DNA of 64,000 nucleotides from UBA993 sp964485855 (GTDB lineage Bacteria > Bacillota > Dethiobacteria > DTU022). Every line of letters starts with the position of its first letter. The stretch's first letter is position 1. This document shows, piece after piece, positions 17,715 to 25,851 of the stretch. The stretch is from the NCBI GenBank assembly GCA_964485855.1, contig CAZAKI010000006.1:1-64000 (forward strand), read 5' to 3'. The notes beneath the pieces were generated by a model. It worked only from the letters and a program-made list of their open reading frames with translations. It searched no databases and was not told the DNA's origin. A program made the translations under genes and the position numbers.

Positions 17715-17732
17715 AGAGTTGGTGATGAAATC

Positions 17733-18896
17733 ATGACAGATTACAGTGTTGTTCACCAAAAAGTCGAAGCGGAAAAAGATAAGCTGGTGGAAATTGCCCG
17801 CGCAATCCATGGCAGGCCGGAACTTGGAGGTCAGGAATTTTTTGCTGTAGAGCAGATTACTGCTTATCTCGAGGGACAGGGTTTTAAAATCTGGCGAGGA
17901 GTGGGCGGCTTGAAAACAGCATTCATGGCCAGCTATGGTGAAACCGGTTACCATGTCGGATTCTGTTCCGAGTATGATGCTTTACCTGAGATCGGCCATG
18001 GCTGCGGTCATAACCTGATCGGTCTAGCCGGGGTAACTGCCGGGGTGGCGCTGGCTGCTGCCTTACATGATCAGCCCGGTCGGGTCTCGATTATTGGTAC
18101 TCCTGACGAAGAAGATCATGGCGGTAAAGTCGATCTGGTCAGAGCTGGTGTATTCGATGATATCGATGCGGCAATGATGTTTCACCCCGGTTGTTCGACC
18201 AGTTTTCTGATCGAATCGCTGGCCTGCCGGGATTACCGTTTTATTTTTCACGGCCGTAGCGCCCATGCTTCCAGCGAGCCCTGGGAAGGACAGAACGCCC
18301 TTGATGCCGTAATTCAGACTTTTAATAGCATTAATGCCTTGCGCCAGCATTTGAAAGACGACGTCCGCATTCACGGCATTGTCTCCGAAGGCGGCCTGGC
18401 AGCCAATGTTGTACCGGATCGGGCAGCGGCAGACTTTATCATCAGATCGCGCGACAGTCTTTATCTTGGTGAAGTAATTGAGAAAGTGGTTGCCTGTGCC
18501 CGCGGGGCGGCAATTGCGACCGGTACCAATCTTGAAGTTACTGAATCCGGTTATCCTTATGATGCGATGATCAGTAACCATACACTGGCTGATCTTTTTG
18601 CTGAGAGTTTAGGGCAAACCGGCTATGCCATTGAATCACCGCACGAGGAAGGGCGGGGCTCAATTGATATGGGTAATGTCAGTAGAGTCACCCCATCAAT
18701 TCACCCGATTGTAGCAATTACTAACCAGTGGGTTACAGGTCATACCCGGGAGTTTACTGCACTCTGTGATTCCGATCAAGCTTATGAAGTGATGCTCCAG
18801 GTAGGAGAAGCCATGGCACTGACCGGTCTTAAAGTGATCAAGGATCAGACCCTGCAGCTTAAGATCAGAACTGAATTTGAACAGCAATCAGTCTAG
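17733..18896 (+). CDS. M20-family amidohydrolase/peptidase (PM20D2/AbgB-like)
   Basis: This is a zinc-dependent amidohydrolase of 387 residues. Conserved metal and catalytic motifs are HGRPELGGQEF near residue 27, EYDALPEIGHGCGHNLIG near residue 75, GTPDEEDHGGK near residue 125 and a late HP-containing segment. A dimerisation domain insert follows (FHGRSAHASSEPWEGQNALDAV). The EYDALPxIGHxCGHN wording is typical of the PM20D2/amidobenzoyl-glutamate hydrolase branch, which cleaves N-acyl or unusual dipeptides. It is cytoplasmic. It probably shares the transcript of the importer and C45 genes and may complete breakdown of the imported compound. Confidence 0.9.
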   Translation: MTDYSVVHQKVEAEKDKLVEIARAIHGRPELGGQEFFAVEQITAYLEGQGFKIWRGVGGLKTAFMASYGETGYHVGFCSEYDALPEIGHGCGHNLIGLAGVTAGVALAAALHDQPGRVSIIGTPDEEDHGGKVDLVRAGVFDDIDAAMMFHPGCSTSFLIESLACRDYRFIFHGRSAHASSEPWEGQNALDAVIQTFNSINALRQHLKDDVRIHGIVSEGGLAANVVPDRAAADFIIRSRDSLYLGEVIEKVVACARGAAIATGTNLEVTESGYPYDAMISNHTLADLFAESLGQTGYAIESPHEEGRGSIDMGNVSRVTPSIHPIVAITNQWVTGHTREFTALCDSDQAYEVMLQVGEAMALTGLKVIKDQTLQLKIRTEFEQQSV

Positions 18897-18913
18897 ACAC
18901 CAGCTAATCAGCT

Positions 18914-18940
18914 ACACTGTGTATCAAGTTATCAAGTTAT
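18914..18940 (+). repeat. 27-bp dispersed repeat, copy A
   Basis: This copy is a perfect reverse complement of the 27 bases at 22775-22801. It contains a direct tandem of the octamer TATCAAGT. It lies between the M20 gene and the ribosome-binding site of the metallo-hydrolase gene. Confidence 0.85.
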
Positions 18941-18963
18941 AGGTAATTGGAGGAGGTGAGCAG

Positions 18964-19947
18964 ATGCCGGAAACTGTTGTAGAAAAAATTCGTGATGATT
19001 TATTTCGAGCCGAGATCCCCCTGCCCCGCAACCCCCTGAAGGCAACCAATTCCTATATTATTAAAAGTAATAAGCGCAACCTGGTGATTGACACTGGGAT
19101 GAACAGGGATGAATGTAAAAATGCCCTGATCGATGCATTTCGTCAGCTTGAGATTGATCTTGAACGAACTGATTTTTTTATCACCCACCTTCATGCCGAT
19201 CATGTCGGCCTGGTGGATGTATTTGCTGCCAGGGATGCGGTAATCTATTTTAATGAACCCGATGCTGCAATTCTTAACCGGTCTGATCTCTGGCAACTGG
19301 TTCAATCACTGGCCGGAAAACACGGGTTTCCGGAAAGCCTGGTTAACGCGGCAATTGATTCTCACCCTGGCCAGCGCTACAGCCCGAAAAGTTCGGTTGA
19401 GTTCACGCTAGTCAAAGATGGTGACAGCCTGTTATATGGAGATTATGAGCTGCAATTGGTTGCTACGCCCGGCCATACAAGCGGTCATACCTGTTTGTAT
19501 GAACCTTGCCAGAAAATACTTTTTTCCGGTGACCATATCCTTGGTGATATCACCCCCAATATTTCTACCTGGCTTGAAGCCGGTAATCCCTTGCAGGAAT
19601 ATTTTATCAGCCTTGACCGAATTTATGAAATGGACATAAGCTTGGTGCTTCCGGGCCACCGCAGCATTATTCACAACTGTAGGCAAAGAATAGATCAGTT
19701 GAAGGAACATCATTGTAAAAGGCTGGAAGAAGTATTGCAGATACTTGGACGGATCGGCGAAGGTTCTGCTTTTGAAGTGGCATCCAGGATGACCTGGGAT
19801 ATTATTGCTGCAAGCTGGGATGATTTTCCTCTAATGCAAAAATGGTTTGCCACCGGAGAGGCTCTGGCTCATATTCACTATTTGGAACAGCAGAACAAGC
19901 TAAAACGGAACAAGGCTGGCGAAACACTGCTATTTTCTCTCGCTTAA
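18964..19947 (+). CDS. Metallo-beta-lactamase-fold hydrolase
   Basis: This is a 327-residue MBL-fold protein. The zinc ligands are in THLHADHVG (HxHxDH, about residues 75-82), TPGHTSGH, SGDHILG and VLPGHRS. The C-terminal 90 residues form a helical region (EEVLQILGRIGEGSAFEVASRMTWD style) often seen in lactonase- or hydroxyacylglutathione-hydrolase-like members. It is cytoplasmic and may hydrolyse a thioester or lactone. GGAGGAGGTGAG precedes the ATG. A dispersed repeat lies just upstream, so whether it is cotranscribed with the M20 gene is uncertain. glpK follows closely. Confidence 0.87.
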   Translation: MPETVVEKIRDDLFRAEIPLPRNPLKATNSYIIKSNKRNLVIDTGMNRDECKNALIDAFRQLEIDLERTDFFITHLHADHVGLVDVFAARDAVIYFNEPDAAILNRSDLWQLVQSLAGKHGFPESLVNAAIDSHPGQRYSPKSSVEFTLVKDGDSLLYGDYELQLVATPGHTSGHTCLYEPCQKILFSGDHILGDITPNISTWLEAGNPLQEYFISLDRIYEMDISLVLPGHRSIIHNCRQRIDQLKEHHCKRLEEVLQILGRIGEGSAFEVASRMTWDIIAASWDDFPLMQKWFATGEALAHIHYLEQQNKLKRNKAGETLLFSLA

Positions 19948-19984
19948 TATAAAGCATAGCGATTTGTTATCCAAAGAGGAGGTT

Positions 19985-21487
19985 ATGAAAATCGGCCGCT
20001 ATATACTTTCAATTGACCAAGGCACAACCGGTACCACCGCTATTCTTTGGAATCAGGATGGTATCGCTGTAGCCCGAATCAACCGGGAACATAAACAATT
20101 TTACCCTCAGCCAGGTTGGGTAGAGCACGATGCCGAAGAAATTTGGAGAAATGTTCTGCTCTCGGCTTCAGAAGTACTGGTTCAGGCCGGAACCGGGGCC
20201 GGTGATGTTGCGGCAATCGGGATAACCAACCAGCGGGAGACAGTTGTTTTCTGGGACCGGAATACTGGTTTTCCTTTGACTCGAGCCATTGTTTGGCAAT
20301 GCCGACGCACTGCTGATTTATGTCGTCAACTAAAGGGTGATGGTTTTGAAGAGCAGGTGCGGCAGAAAACAGGCTTGCTGCTTGATCCTTATTTTTCCGG
20401 GTCGAAAATTCGTTGGGCCCTGGAAAATGTTAGCGCAGTAAGCAAGGCGGCAGCTGACGGCACACTCTGCTGTGGGACGATTGATAGCTATTTGCTTTTT
20501 CGCCTGACCGGAGGACAAGTTTTTGCTACCGATTACAGCAATGCTTCCCGGACCCTGCTTTTTAATATTCATAATCTTAAGTGGGATCAGGATTTGCTAA
20601 ATCTTTTTAGTGTTCCACAGGCAGCCTTACCCCGGGTGATGGCTAACAGCACAATCTATGGCAATACAGTTCCGGAACTCTTTTCCGGCATAAAAATTCC
20701 GATTGGCGGCATTGCCGGTGATCAACAGGCAGCGCTCTTCGGACAGGCCTGTTACGAGCCTGGGATGACTAAAAACACTTACGGTACTGGTTGCTTTCTG
20801 CTAATGAATACCGGTGAAAATGTGGTTATCTCGAAACATGGTTTGCTGACCACTATCGCCTGGGGCCTTGGTGATAAAGTTGAATATGCGCTCGAAGGCA
20901 GCATTTTTATTACCGGTGCCGCTGTCCAATGGTTGCGCGATGGCTTAGGTCTGATCAGCCAGGCAGCTGAGCTGGAAGGATTGGCTGCTCAAGTTGAAGA
21001 TAGCGGTGGCGTTTACCTGGTACCGGCTTTTGCCGGGCTTGGCGCCCCGCATTGGGATCCCTATGCCCGTGGTTTAATCATCGGGATTACTGGTGGTACA
21101 ACCAGGGCCCATATCGGCAGGTCAGTTATTGAGGCCATGGCCTATCAGACCCGTGATGTTCTTGAGATCATGCACCGTGATGCTAAACTACCGGTTAAAG
21201 AGCTACGAGTTGACGGTGGAGCCAGTGTTATGGATCTGCTGCTACAATTCCAGGCGGATATAACCTCGACACCGGTACGCCGTTCGGCAACCTTTGATAC
21301 GACGGCCCTCGGAGCTGCTTACCTGGCCGGTCTGGCTTGTGGGCTTTGGAAAGACAAAGAGGAATTAAGTGAAAAATGGCGGGGTAGTGCCTATTTCGAA
21401 CCGCAAATGAGCCAGGAAAAACGGCAGGAACTTTATGCAGGCTGGAGCTCTGCAGTCAAACGTTCCTTAGGCTGGGCTGAAAAATGA
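19985..21487 (+). CDS. glpK: Glycerol kinase
   Basis: This 500-residue FGGY-family kinase phosphorylates glycerol to glycerol-3-phosphate. Motifs are SIDQGTTGTTAILW at the N-terminus, GITNQRETVVFWD near residue 80, the substrate Asp region in GGIAGDQQAALFGQ, KNTYGTGCFLLMNTG and GLGAPHWDPYARG. These fit glycerol kinase better than other FGGY sugars. The ATG at 19985 was chosen; the frame extends upstream to a TTG at 19964 whose codons are occupied by the ribosome site AGAGGAGG. No glycerol facilitator or glycerol-3-phosphate dehydrogenase gene is adjacent. Confidence 0.93.
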   Translation: MKIGRYILSIDQGTTGTTAILWNQDGIAVARINREHKQFYPQPGWVEHDAEEIWRNVLLSASEVLVQAGTGAGDVAAIGITNQRETVVFWDRNTGFPLTRAIVWQCRRTADLCRQLKGDGFEEQVRQKTGLLLDPYFSGSKIRWALENVSAVSKAAADGTLCCGTIDSYLLFRLTGGQVFATDYSNASRTLLFNIHNLKWDQDLLNLFSVPQAALPRVMANSTIYGNTVPELFSGIKIPIGGIAGDQQAALFGQACYEPGMTKNTYGTGCFLLMNTGENVVISKHGLLTTIAWGLGDKVEYALEGSIFITGAAVQWLRDGLGLISQAAELEGLAAQVEDSGGVYLVPAFAGLGAPHWDPYARGLIIGITGGTTRAHIGRSVIEAMAYQTRDVLEIMHRDAKLPVKELRVDGGASVMDLLLQFQADITSTPVRRSATFDTTALGAAYLAGLACGLWKDKEELSEKWRGSAYFEPQMSQEKRQELYAGWSSAVKRSLGWAEK

Positions 21488-21492
21488 TAACC

Positions 21493-22128
21493 TTATGTTT
21501 CCGGGGTAGTCTTAGTTTTCGGCATCAACTGGGTCCCAGCTTCGCCACAACTGCCCGGTGAAAAAAGTCCTCCGGAGATGATCACTTTCATTCCTTCTTC
21601 CACGGTCATTTTAAGTTCGATCACCTCATGCCTTGGAGCTAAAACCAGCATTCCGGATGTTGGATTTGGAGTGGTCGGTACAAAAATATTTAAAGTTTCT
21701 TCTGCGGTTTTTTCCTGGATTTCACCCCGGGACTGCCCGGTAACGAAACCGATTACATAAAGACCATGGCGTGGGTATTCTAAAAGCACTACTTTTTGAA
21801 AAGCATTTTTACCCTGTACCGTGAAAGCATCGATGATTTGCTTTGCGCTTGTATAGATGCTTCGTGATATCGGAACGCGTTGAAATAGGCGGTCAAAAAA
21901 ACCAATCAGCCGGTTGCCGATGATATTCGTTGCAATGAAACCAATGAGCATGATCAGGAGCAATCCGGCAACAAAGCCAATTCCTGGTAGGCGGTAATTA
22001 AAGATTGTCTCGATCAAGTCACCAACCAGGTTGTCCAGGAAATTAAAAATAACGTAAAAGAAATAAACAGTTACAGCCAGTGGTAAAATCGTTAACAAAC
22101 CGGTAGTAAAGATCGTTTTTAGTCTCAT
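21493..22128 (-). CDS. DUF502 membrane protein
   Basis: This 211-residue protein has two N-terminal membrane helices (about residues 8-32 and 50-70) and a conserved cytoplasmic region. FQRVPISRSIYTSAKQIIDAF and the later FVPTTPNPTSGML and VEEGMKVIISGG are hallmark DUF502 segments. The family is widespread; its function is not firmly established. The gene is convergent with glpK and divergent from the DUF192 gene. It has a clear promoter (TTGACA-N16-TAAAAT) upstream on its own strand. Confidence 0.9.
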   Translation of the reverse strand: MRLKTIFTTGLLTILPLAVTVYFFYVIFNFLDNLVGDLIETIFNYRLPGIGFVAGLLLIMLIGFIATNIIGNRLIGFFDRLFQRVPISRSIYTSAKQIIDAFTVQGKNAFQKVVLLEYPRHGLYVIGFVTGQSRGEIQEKTAEETLNIFVPTTPNPTSGMLVLAPRHEVIELKMTVEEGMKVIISGGLFSPGSCGEAGTQLMPKTKTTPET

Positions 22129-22171
22129 TGATCAACATTCTCCTTCAGCATCAATTTGCTGCAATCAATTA

Positions 22172-22199
22172 ATTTTACCAGCAGGTAATGTGCTGTCAA
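22172..22199 (-). promoter_or_regulatory. Promoter of the DUF502 gene
   Basis: On the minus strand, TTGACA (22199-22194) is followed after 16 bases by TAAAAT (22177-22172), with a TGG extension just before the -10. It lies about 44 bases from the start codon. Confidence 0.65.
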
Positions 22200-22224
22200 C
22201 CGAGCACAGGTGGAGGTGGTTTTT

Positions 22225-22755
22225 ATGGGCAAGAATCTAAACAGAATCGGCATTATTCTCAGTCCTGTCTTGCTAATTTTGTTCCTAATAATAGCGGTGA
22301 CTCTTGAAGGTTGCGGTTTAGACCTGGATTCGGAATCAGGTCTTCCCACCTATCCAGTGTTTATTAAGCAAAAAGAATTTCAACTGGAGCTGGCTTTAAC
22401 TCCCGAGCATCGTGCCACCGGGTTGATGGGCAGGACAGAAATTGCTGCAAATGAAGGGATGCTTTTTGTTTTTCCGGGACAGGAGCCTTATCCTACTGAA
22501 CTAAATTTCTGGATGAAAGATTGCTTAGTGCCGATTGATCTTCTGTTTCTCGATCCGGCAGGAAAGATTATAGCAATCCATAAGATGAAACCGCAACCGC
22601 CGGATACCCCTGATCGGGAGCTGATTAGTTATTCGAGCAATGCTCCGGCCCAGTATGCGATTGAACTGCAAGGTGGCCGTGCTGCGGAACTCGGCTTACA
22701 GACAGGCGATGTGATTGAGCTAAATTTTACGGAACTATTGTCCCTGGCAGAGTAG
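22225..22755 (+). CDS. DUF192 lipoprotein
   Basis: This 176-residue protein has a hydrophobic signal and lipobox LEGC near residue 32, then one DUF192 domain. Hallmarks are LALTPEHRATGLMGR, EGMLFVFPGQ, FWMKDCLVPIDLLFLD and YAIELQGGRAAELGLQTGD. The family forms a small beta barrel outside the membrane; no activity is established. The ATG at 22225 has GGAGG eight bases upstream; the frame is open to a GTG at 22210. It is divergent from the DUF502 gene, with about 96 bases between them. Confidence 0.9.
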   Translation: MGKNLNRIGIILSPVLLILFLIIAVTLEGCGLDLDSESGLPTYPVFIKQKEFQLELALTPEHRATGLMGRTEIAANEGMLFVFPGQEPYPTELNFWMKDCLVPIDLLFLDPAGKIIAIHKMKPQPPDTPDRELISYSSNAPAQYAIELQGGRAAELGLQTGDVIELNFTELLSLAE

Positions 22756-22774
22756 GGTCTAGCGGGCGAAGAGA

Positions 22775-22801
22775 ATAACTTGATAACTTGATACACAGTG
22801 T
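22775..22801 (-). repeat. 27-bp dispersed repeat, copy B (inverted relative to copy A)
   Basis: This is the exact reverse complement of 18914-18940, with flanks diverging immediately. It sits between the DUF192 gene and the tRNA-Gln gene. Together the two copies bracket about 3.8 kb in inverted orientation. Confidence 0.85.
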
Positions 22802-22824
22802 TGGTTTAAAAGGAGGCATAAAAA

Positions 22825-22899
22825 TGGCTGGGGCGGTAGGATTCGAACCTACGCATGCGGGATCCAAAGTCCCGTGCCTTACCGCTTGGCCACACCCCA
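22825..22899 (-). tRNA. tRNA-Gln (anticodon TTG)
   Basis: On the minus strand a complete cloverleaf reads from TGGGGTG (acceptor) through anticodon loop CTTTGGA (TTG) to a TTCGAAT T-loop and encoded CCA. Acceptor pairs TGGGGTG/CGCCCCA are consistent with one G-T pair. Confidence 0.95.
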
Positions 22900-22945
22900 G
22901 CATTGACAAAGTATTTTAACTGAAATTAAATTAATAGTTTAAAGA

Positions 22946-23023
22946 TGGGGTGAGTGATGGGGTTCGAACCCACGGCCTCCAGGGCCACAACCTGGCGCTC
23001 TAACCAGCTGAGCTACACCCACC
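22946..23023 (-). tRNA. tRNA-His (anticodon GTG)
   Basis: The minus-strand cloverleaf has acceptor GTGGGTG/CACTCAC, anticodon loop with GTG, T-loop TTCGAAC and encoded CCA. A genomically encoded extra G precedes position 1 and the discriminator is C, the His identity pair. It is 5' of tRNA-Gln in the same transcript. Confidence 0.95.
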
Positions 23024-23042
23024 ATCTATTTCTGCGTTGTTC

Positions 23043-23071
23043 ATTTTAGCATGACCGACCTTAAAAGTCAA
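23043..23071 (-). promoter_or_regulatory. Promoter of the tRNA-His/tRNA-Gln unit
   Basis: On the minus strand, TTGACT (23071-23066), a 17-base spacer and TAAAAT (23048-23043) with a TGC extension form a strong promoter. Transcription would start about 13 bases before tRNA-His. Confidence 0.75.
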
Positions 23072-23214
23072 CGCAGCCGGGCTTTGACCTTTGCAATTAA
23101 AAGCAAGCGTGAATAATCGCACCAACTGTTTTTTTGAGAGGCAGGATTGTGCTGTCTCAAAACGAAGTAAATCTTATCTTTATACTTAACGAATAGAATG
23201 AAGGAGTGGCTAGA

Positions 23215-23973
23215 GTGAGATTAATAAGTGGCAGAATAATCTTTGGCTTGGTCGTTGTTGTTGTCGGAGTCTTATTGTTATTGAATAATCTGGATCTAGG
23301 GGTGCAATTTAGCATCAAAGAGCTGTTCAGGTACTGGCCGGTGATCCCCTTGATTTTAGGTATTAACTGGCTCTTTTTGTCGTTTGGGTCACAAAAGTCA
23401 GAAAGCGGCAGCAAAGTATTTTTTTCGTGGGGACAATTTGTTACTGCCCTAATCTTTATTGCAATTGGTGTAATCTATCTGGGGCGCAATCTTGGGTTTT
23501 TTAATTTTAACACGACTTTATTCTGGAACTTGCTATGGCCCCTGATTCTGATTTTGATCGGCATCAGCTTGCTCCGGGGAAGATCAATCAGTAGCGGTGG
23601 AAGGGGACGGGTATCGATCATGAGCGGTAGTAAGATCGGCAGTAACCAACCCTGGAAGCTGGAAAGCAGCAGCTATTTTGCTTTCATGGGGGGCATCGAA
23701 ATTGACCTGAGCTTTGCCGAGATAGAAACCGGCGAAACAGTGCTTGACCTTACTGCAATTATGGGCGGCATTGAAGTTAAAGTCCCCAAGGACCTGGCAA
23801 TTATCTGTGATGGATCGGCAATCTTAGGCGGTGTATCTTTCCTTGGTCAAGAAGATGGCGGAATTGTCGGCGGACGGCGCTTTGAAACAAAGATCACAGA
23901 CAAAGAAGAAAAAGTGGTGCGCATTCAGGCCAGGGCCATCATGGGCGGGATCGACATCAAAGAGGGACGTTAA
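23215..23973 (+). CDS. LiaF/DUF5668-like membrane protein
   Basis: This 252-residue protein has an N-terminal membrane part with about four helices, in two similar pairs (IIFGLVVVVVGVLLLLNNLDL and FVTALIFIAIGVIYLGRNLGF). It is followed by a soluble beta-solenoid-like domain. Repeats of the MGGIEID / MGGIEVK / MGGIDIK type are characteristic of the C-terminal domain of LiaF, which inhibits cell-envelope stress kinases in Bacillus. No lia kinase or regulator gene is adjacent. The GTG at 23215 was chosen with AAGGAG eight bases upstream. It is convergent with the MurE-like gene, the stop codons being one base apart. Confidence 0.82.
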   Translation: MRLISGRIIFGLVVVVVGVLLLLNNLDLGVQFSIKELFRYWPVIPLILGINWLFLSFGSQKSESGSKVFFSWGQFVTALIFIAIGVIYLGRNLGFFNFNTTLFWNLLWPLILILIGISLLRGRSISSGGRGRVSIMSGSKIGSNQPWKLESSSYFAFMGGIEIDLSFAEIETGETVLDLTAIMGGIEVKVPKDLAIICDGSAILGGVSFLGQEDGGIVGGRRFETKITDKEEKVVRIQARAIMGGIDIKEGR

Positions 23974-23974
23974 A

Positions 23975-25516
23975 TCAGATGCCGGCAACTCTGTTTTTGA
24001 GGGCTGCGAATACTATTTCATCAGGCAGTTCTGGTTTTAGCTTGCGGATCTGTTCAAGGCAAATCCTGGCCCCATAATCCATTCCCTGGCAGCCAGCCAG
24101 GAGAAGGACATCGCCGAGTCCGGTTTCGGCTAAACCAAGTGCAATAGCCTCAGAAAGAGATTCAAGGATTATTGTCTTCAGGCCGGCTTGATCCATTACT
24201 GCTTGGAAAGTACTGATTTCTGCTTTTGTAACCGCATCTTTTTTATCCACATGATCGATACTCGTTGTGGCTATGATTCGGTTCAGTCCGAGTTTGGGAG
24301 CCCATCTGGCTATAGCTTCGGCGTTTTCGCGGTTGACAGTAACTCCACGGCTGCCCCTGATCGCATAAATCAGGTGCAGCTTTTTATAGTCCATCATGCC
24401 TAAAGTTTCTAAGGTGACGTCAATATTGCCGCTGTTGGCAAAATGATCATCGATCACCATAAAATCGTCTTCAAAAATTAATTCAAAACGTCTTTCCACC
24501 CCTTTAAATATTTTCAGGGCTTTTTGAATGGTGGAAGCAGGTATTCCGTGGATCAGGGCAACCAGAACTGCCGCCATCGCATTATAAACACTGTGCAGCC
24601 CTAGAACTGATAATTTGATCATAAAAGTATCCGGCTGCCTGCTAAGGATTTCAGCTGGTACTGTCCGGGTTAAGTTTACTGTAAACTCAGCGCGGCCACT
24701 GCTTAAATCAAGATTCTGGACGAGACAATCTGCTTGCTGATTTTTTAAACCATAAGTCAGGGTCTTTGCCTTTGTTTCACTGATTAAAGCAGCTGTATAG
24801 GGACAATCAAGGTTTAGAACAGCCCACTGATTTTCAGTAGCTTCGCGTACCAGGCGGCTTTTTGCGCGATAATAAGCTTCGAAAGAACCATGCAGATCAA
24901 TATGCTCGCGGCTAATATTATTTACCACCACAGTATTGAAATCTACGCAGCCAACCCTGTTCAGTTCAAGGCCGGATGAGGAGACTTCCATTACGGCATA
25001 GCCAACTTTATTCTTGACCATTTCGCTGAAATAAAAGTGTAAATCCAAAGATTCAGGTGTTGTTAGGGTTGCCGGGCGAACTAGTGCCCCCGTTTTTATG
25101 ATTACTGTGCCGATTAAACCGGTATTTAATCCCTGTTCTTCGAAGATAGTATTAATCATATAAGTAGTAGTTGTTTTACCGTTGGTTGCGGTTACGCCGG
25201 TAACAGTCAGTTTGCTTGAAGGATGGTCATAAAAGCGATCGGCCAGGGCGGCAAGCGCCAATCGGCTGTCTTTCACTTTATACTGGGGGATGGGGATATT
25301 GTCCTGAAAATACTCTACTACAGCGGCTACAGCCCCGTTTTTAGCTGCTTCTGCCAGGTAAAGATGCCCGTCGGTTTGATAACCTCTAATGCAGACAAAA
25401 AGAGTTCCCGGTTTAACCCGGCTGGAATGATAAGCAAGGCTGGTAATCTTTTTTGTATCGCCCGTCGTGCGGTCAATAATCGGGATTACTTCCATCAAAT
25501 GATCATTAGTTGCCAT
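23975..25516 (-). CDS. MurE-like Mur ligase family protein
   Basis: This is a 513-residue three-domain Mur ligase. The N-terminal UDP-binding-like domain contains DSRVKPGTLFVCIRGYQTDGH-type residues (here HSSRVKPGTLFVCIRG). The ATPase loop is GVTATNGKTTTT near residue 106, and GLHSVYNAMAAVLVAL marks the central domain. The C-terminal domain has GSRGVTVNRENAEAIARWAP but no DNPR motif, which binds diaminopimelate in canonical MurE. It therefore may use another amino acid, or be a MurE paralogue outside main peptidoglycan synthesis. It stands alone rather than in a dcw cluster. AAGAAGGA precedes the ATG. Confidence 0.82.
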   Translation of the reverse strand: MATNDHLMEVIPIIDRTTGDTKKITSLAYHSSRVKPGTLFVCIRGYQTDGHLYLAEAAKNGAVAAVVEYFQDNIPIPQYKVKDSRLALAALADRFYDHPSSKLTVTGVTATNGKTTTTYMINTIFEEQGLNTGLIGTVIIKTGALVRPATLTTPESLDLHFYFSEMVKNKVGYAVMEVSSSGLELNRVGCVDFNTVVVNNISREHIDLHGSFEAYYRAKSRLVREATENQWAVLNLDCPYTAALISETKAKTLTYGLKNQQADCLVQNLDLSSGRAEFTVNLTRTVPAEILSRQPDTFMIKLSVLGLHSVYNAMAAVLVALIHGIPASTIQKALKIFKGVERRFELIFEDDFMVIDDHFANSGNIDVTLETLGMMDYKKLHLIYAIRGSRGVTVNRENAEAIARWAPKLGLNRIIATTSIDHVDKKDAVTKAEISTFQAVMDQAGLKTIILESLSEAIALGLAETGLGDVLLLAGCQGMDYGARICLEQIRKLKPELPDEIVFAALKNRVAGI

Positions 25517-25616
25517 TATTTTATTCCTTCTTGTCTTTTTCCTACTATATTCGTCGATGATCGAAAAAAACCTTTGTTAACTAGTTATGGCAGAACTAAA
25601 ATGATCAGAAAATCAA

Positions 25617-25640
25617 GAAGCCCGTCGGTAGACGGGCTTC
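25617..25640 (-). terminator. Intrinsic terminator after the ferredoxin gene
   Basis: A perfect 10-bp stem (GAAGCCCGTC / GACGGGCTTC) with a GGTA loop lies between the ferredoxin stop and the MurE-like start. On the minus strand TTGATTTTCTG follows; on the plus strand a later ATTTTT follows. Confidence 0.8.
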
Positions 25641-25665
25641 ATTGCGATTTTTGAAAAGTTAAGTC

Positions 25666-25851
25666 TTACTCGCTAACTTCGATCGCTTCGGTTGGGCATT
25701 CCTCGGCCGCCTCACGAACTTTTTCTTCATGTTCAGCCGGTACCGGATTAACTTTTACTTCAGCCTTTTCATCACCCAGCTCAAAAACCTCCGGGCAGAT
25801 GTCTTCACAAATACCGCATGCGCTGCAATCGTCGTTTACTTTAACCTCCAT
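25666..25851 (-). CDS. Single-cluster [4Fe-4S] ferredoxin
   Basis: This is a 61-residue acidic electron carrier. Cluster ligands are Cys9, Cys12 and Cys15 (CSACGIC) plus Cys52 before Pro in EECPTEAIEV, the pattern of Thermotoga-type one-cluster ferredoxins. Cys19 (DICP) matches a position that forms a disulfide in that protein, but its partner Cys is absent here. It probably serves the ferredoxin-dependent enzymes in the same window (AOR and KorABC types), although it is not linked to them. GGAGGAGG sits seven bases before the ATG. A strong terminator follows the gene. Confidence 0.92.
   Translation of the reverse strand: MEVKVNDDCSACGICEDICPEVFELGDEKAEVKVNPVPAEHEEKVREAAEECPTEAIEVSE

Noticed and set aside
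18063..18581. 172-codon minus-strand open frame
   Set aside because: It lies wholly inside the M20 amidohydrolase gene, which has intact family motifs; the antisense frame has no recognisable domain.
18914..22801. Composite transposon
   Set aside because: The 27-bp inverted repeats enclose only housekeeping-type genes; no transposase or target duplication was found.
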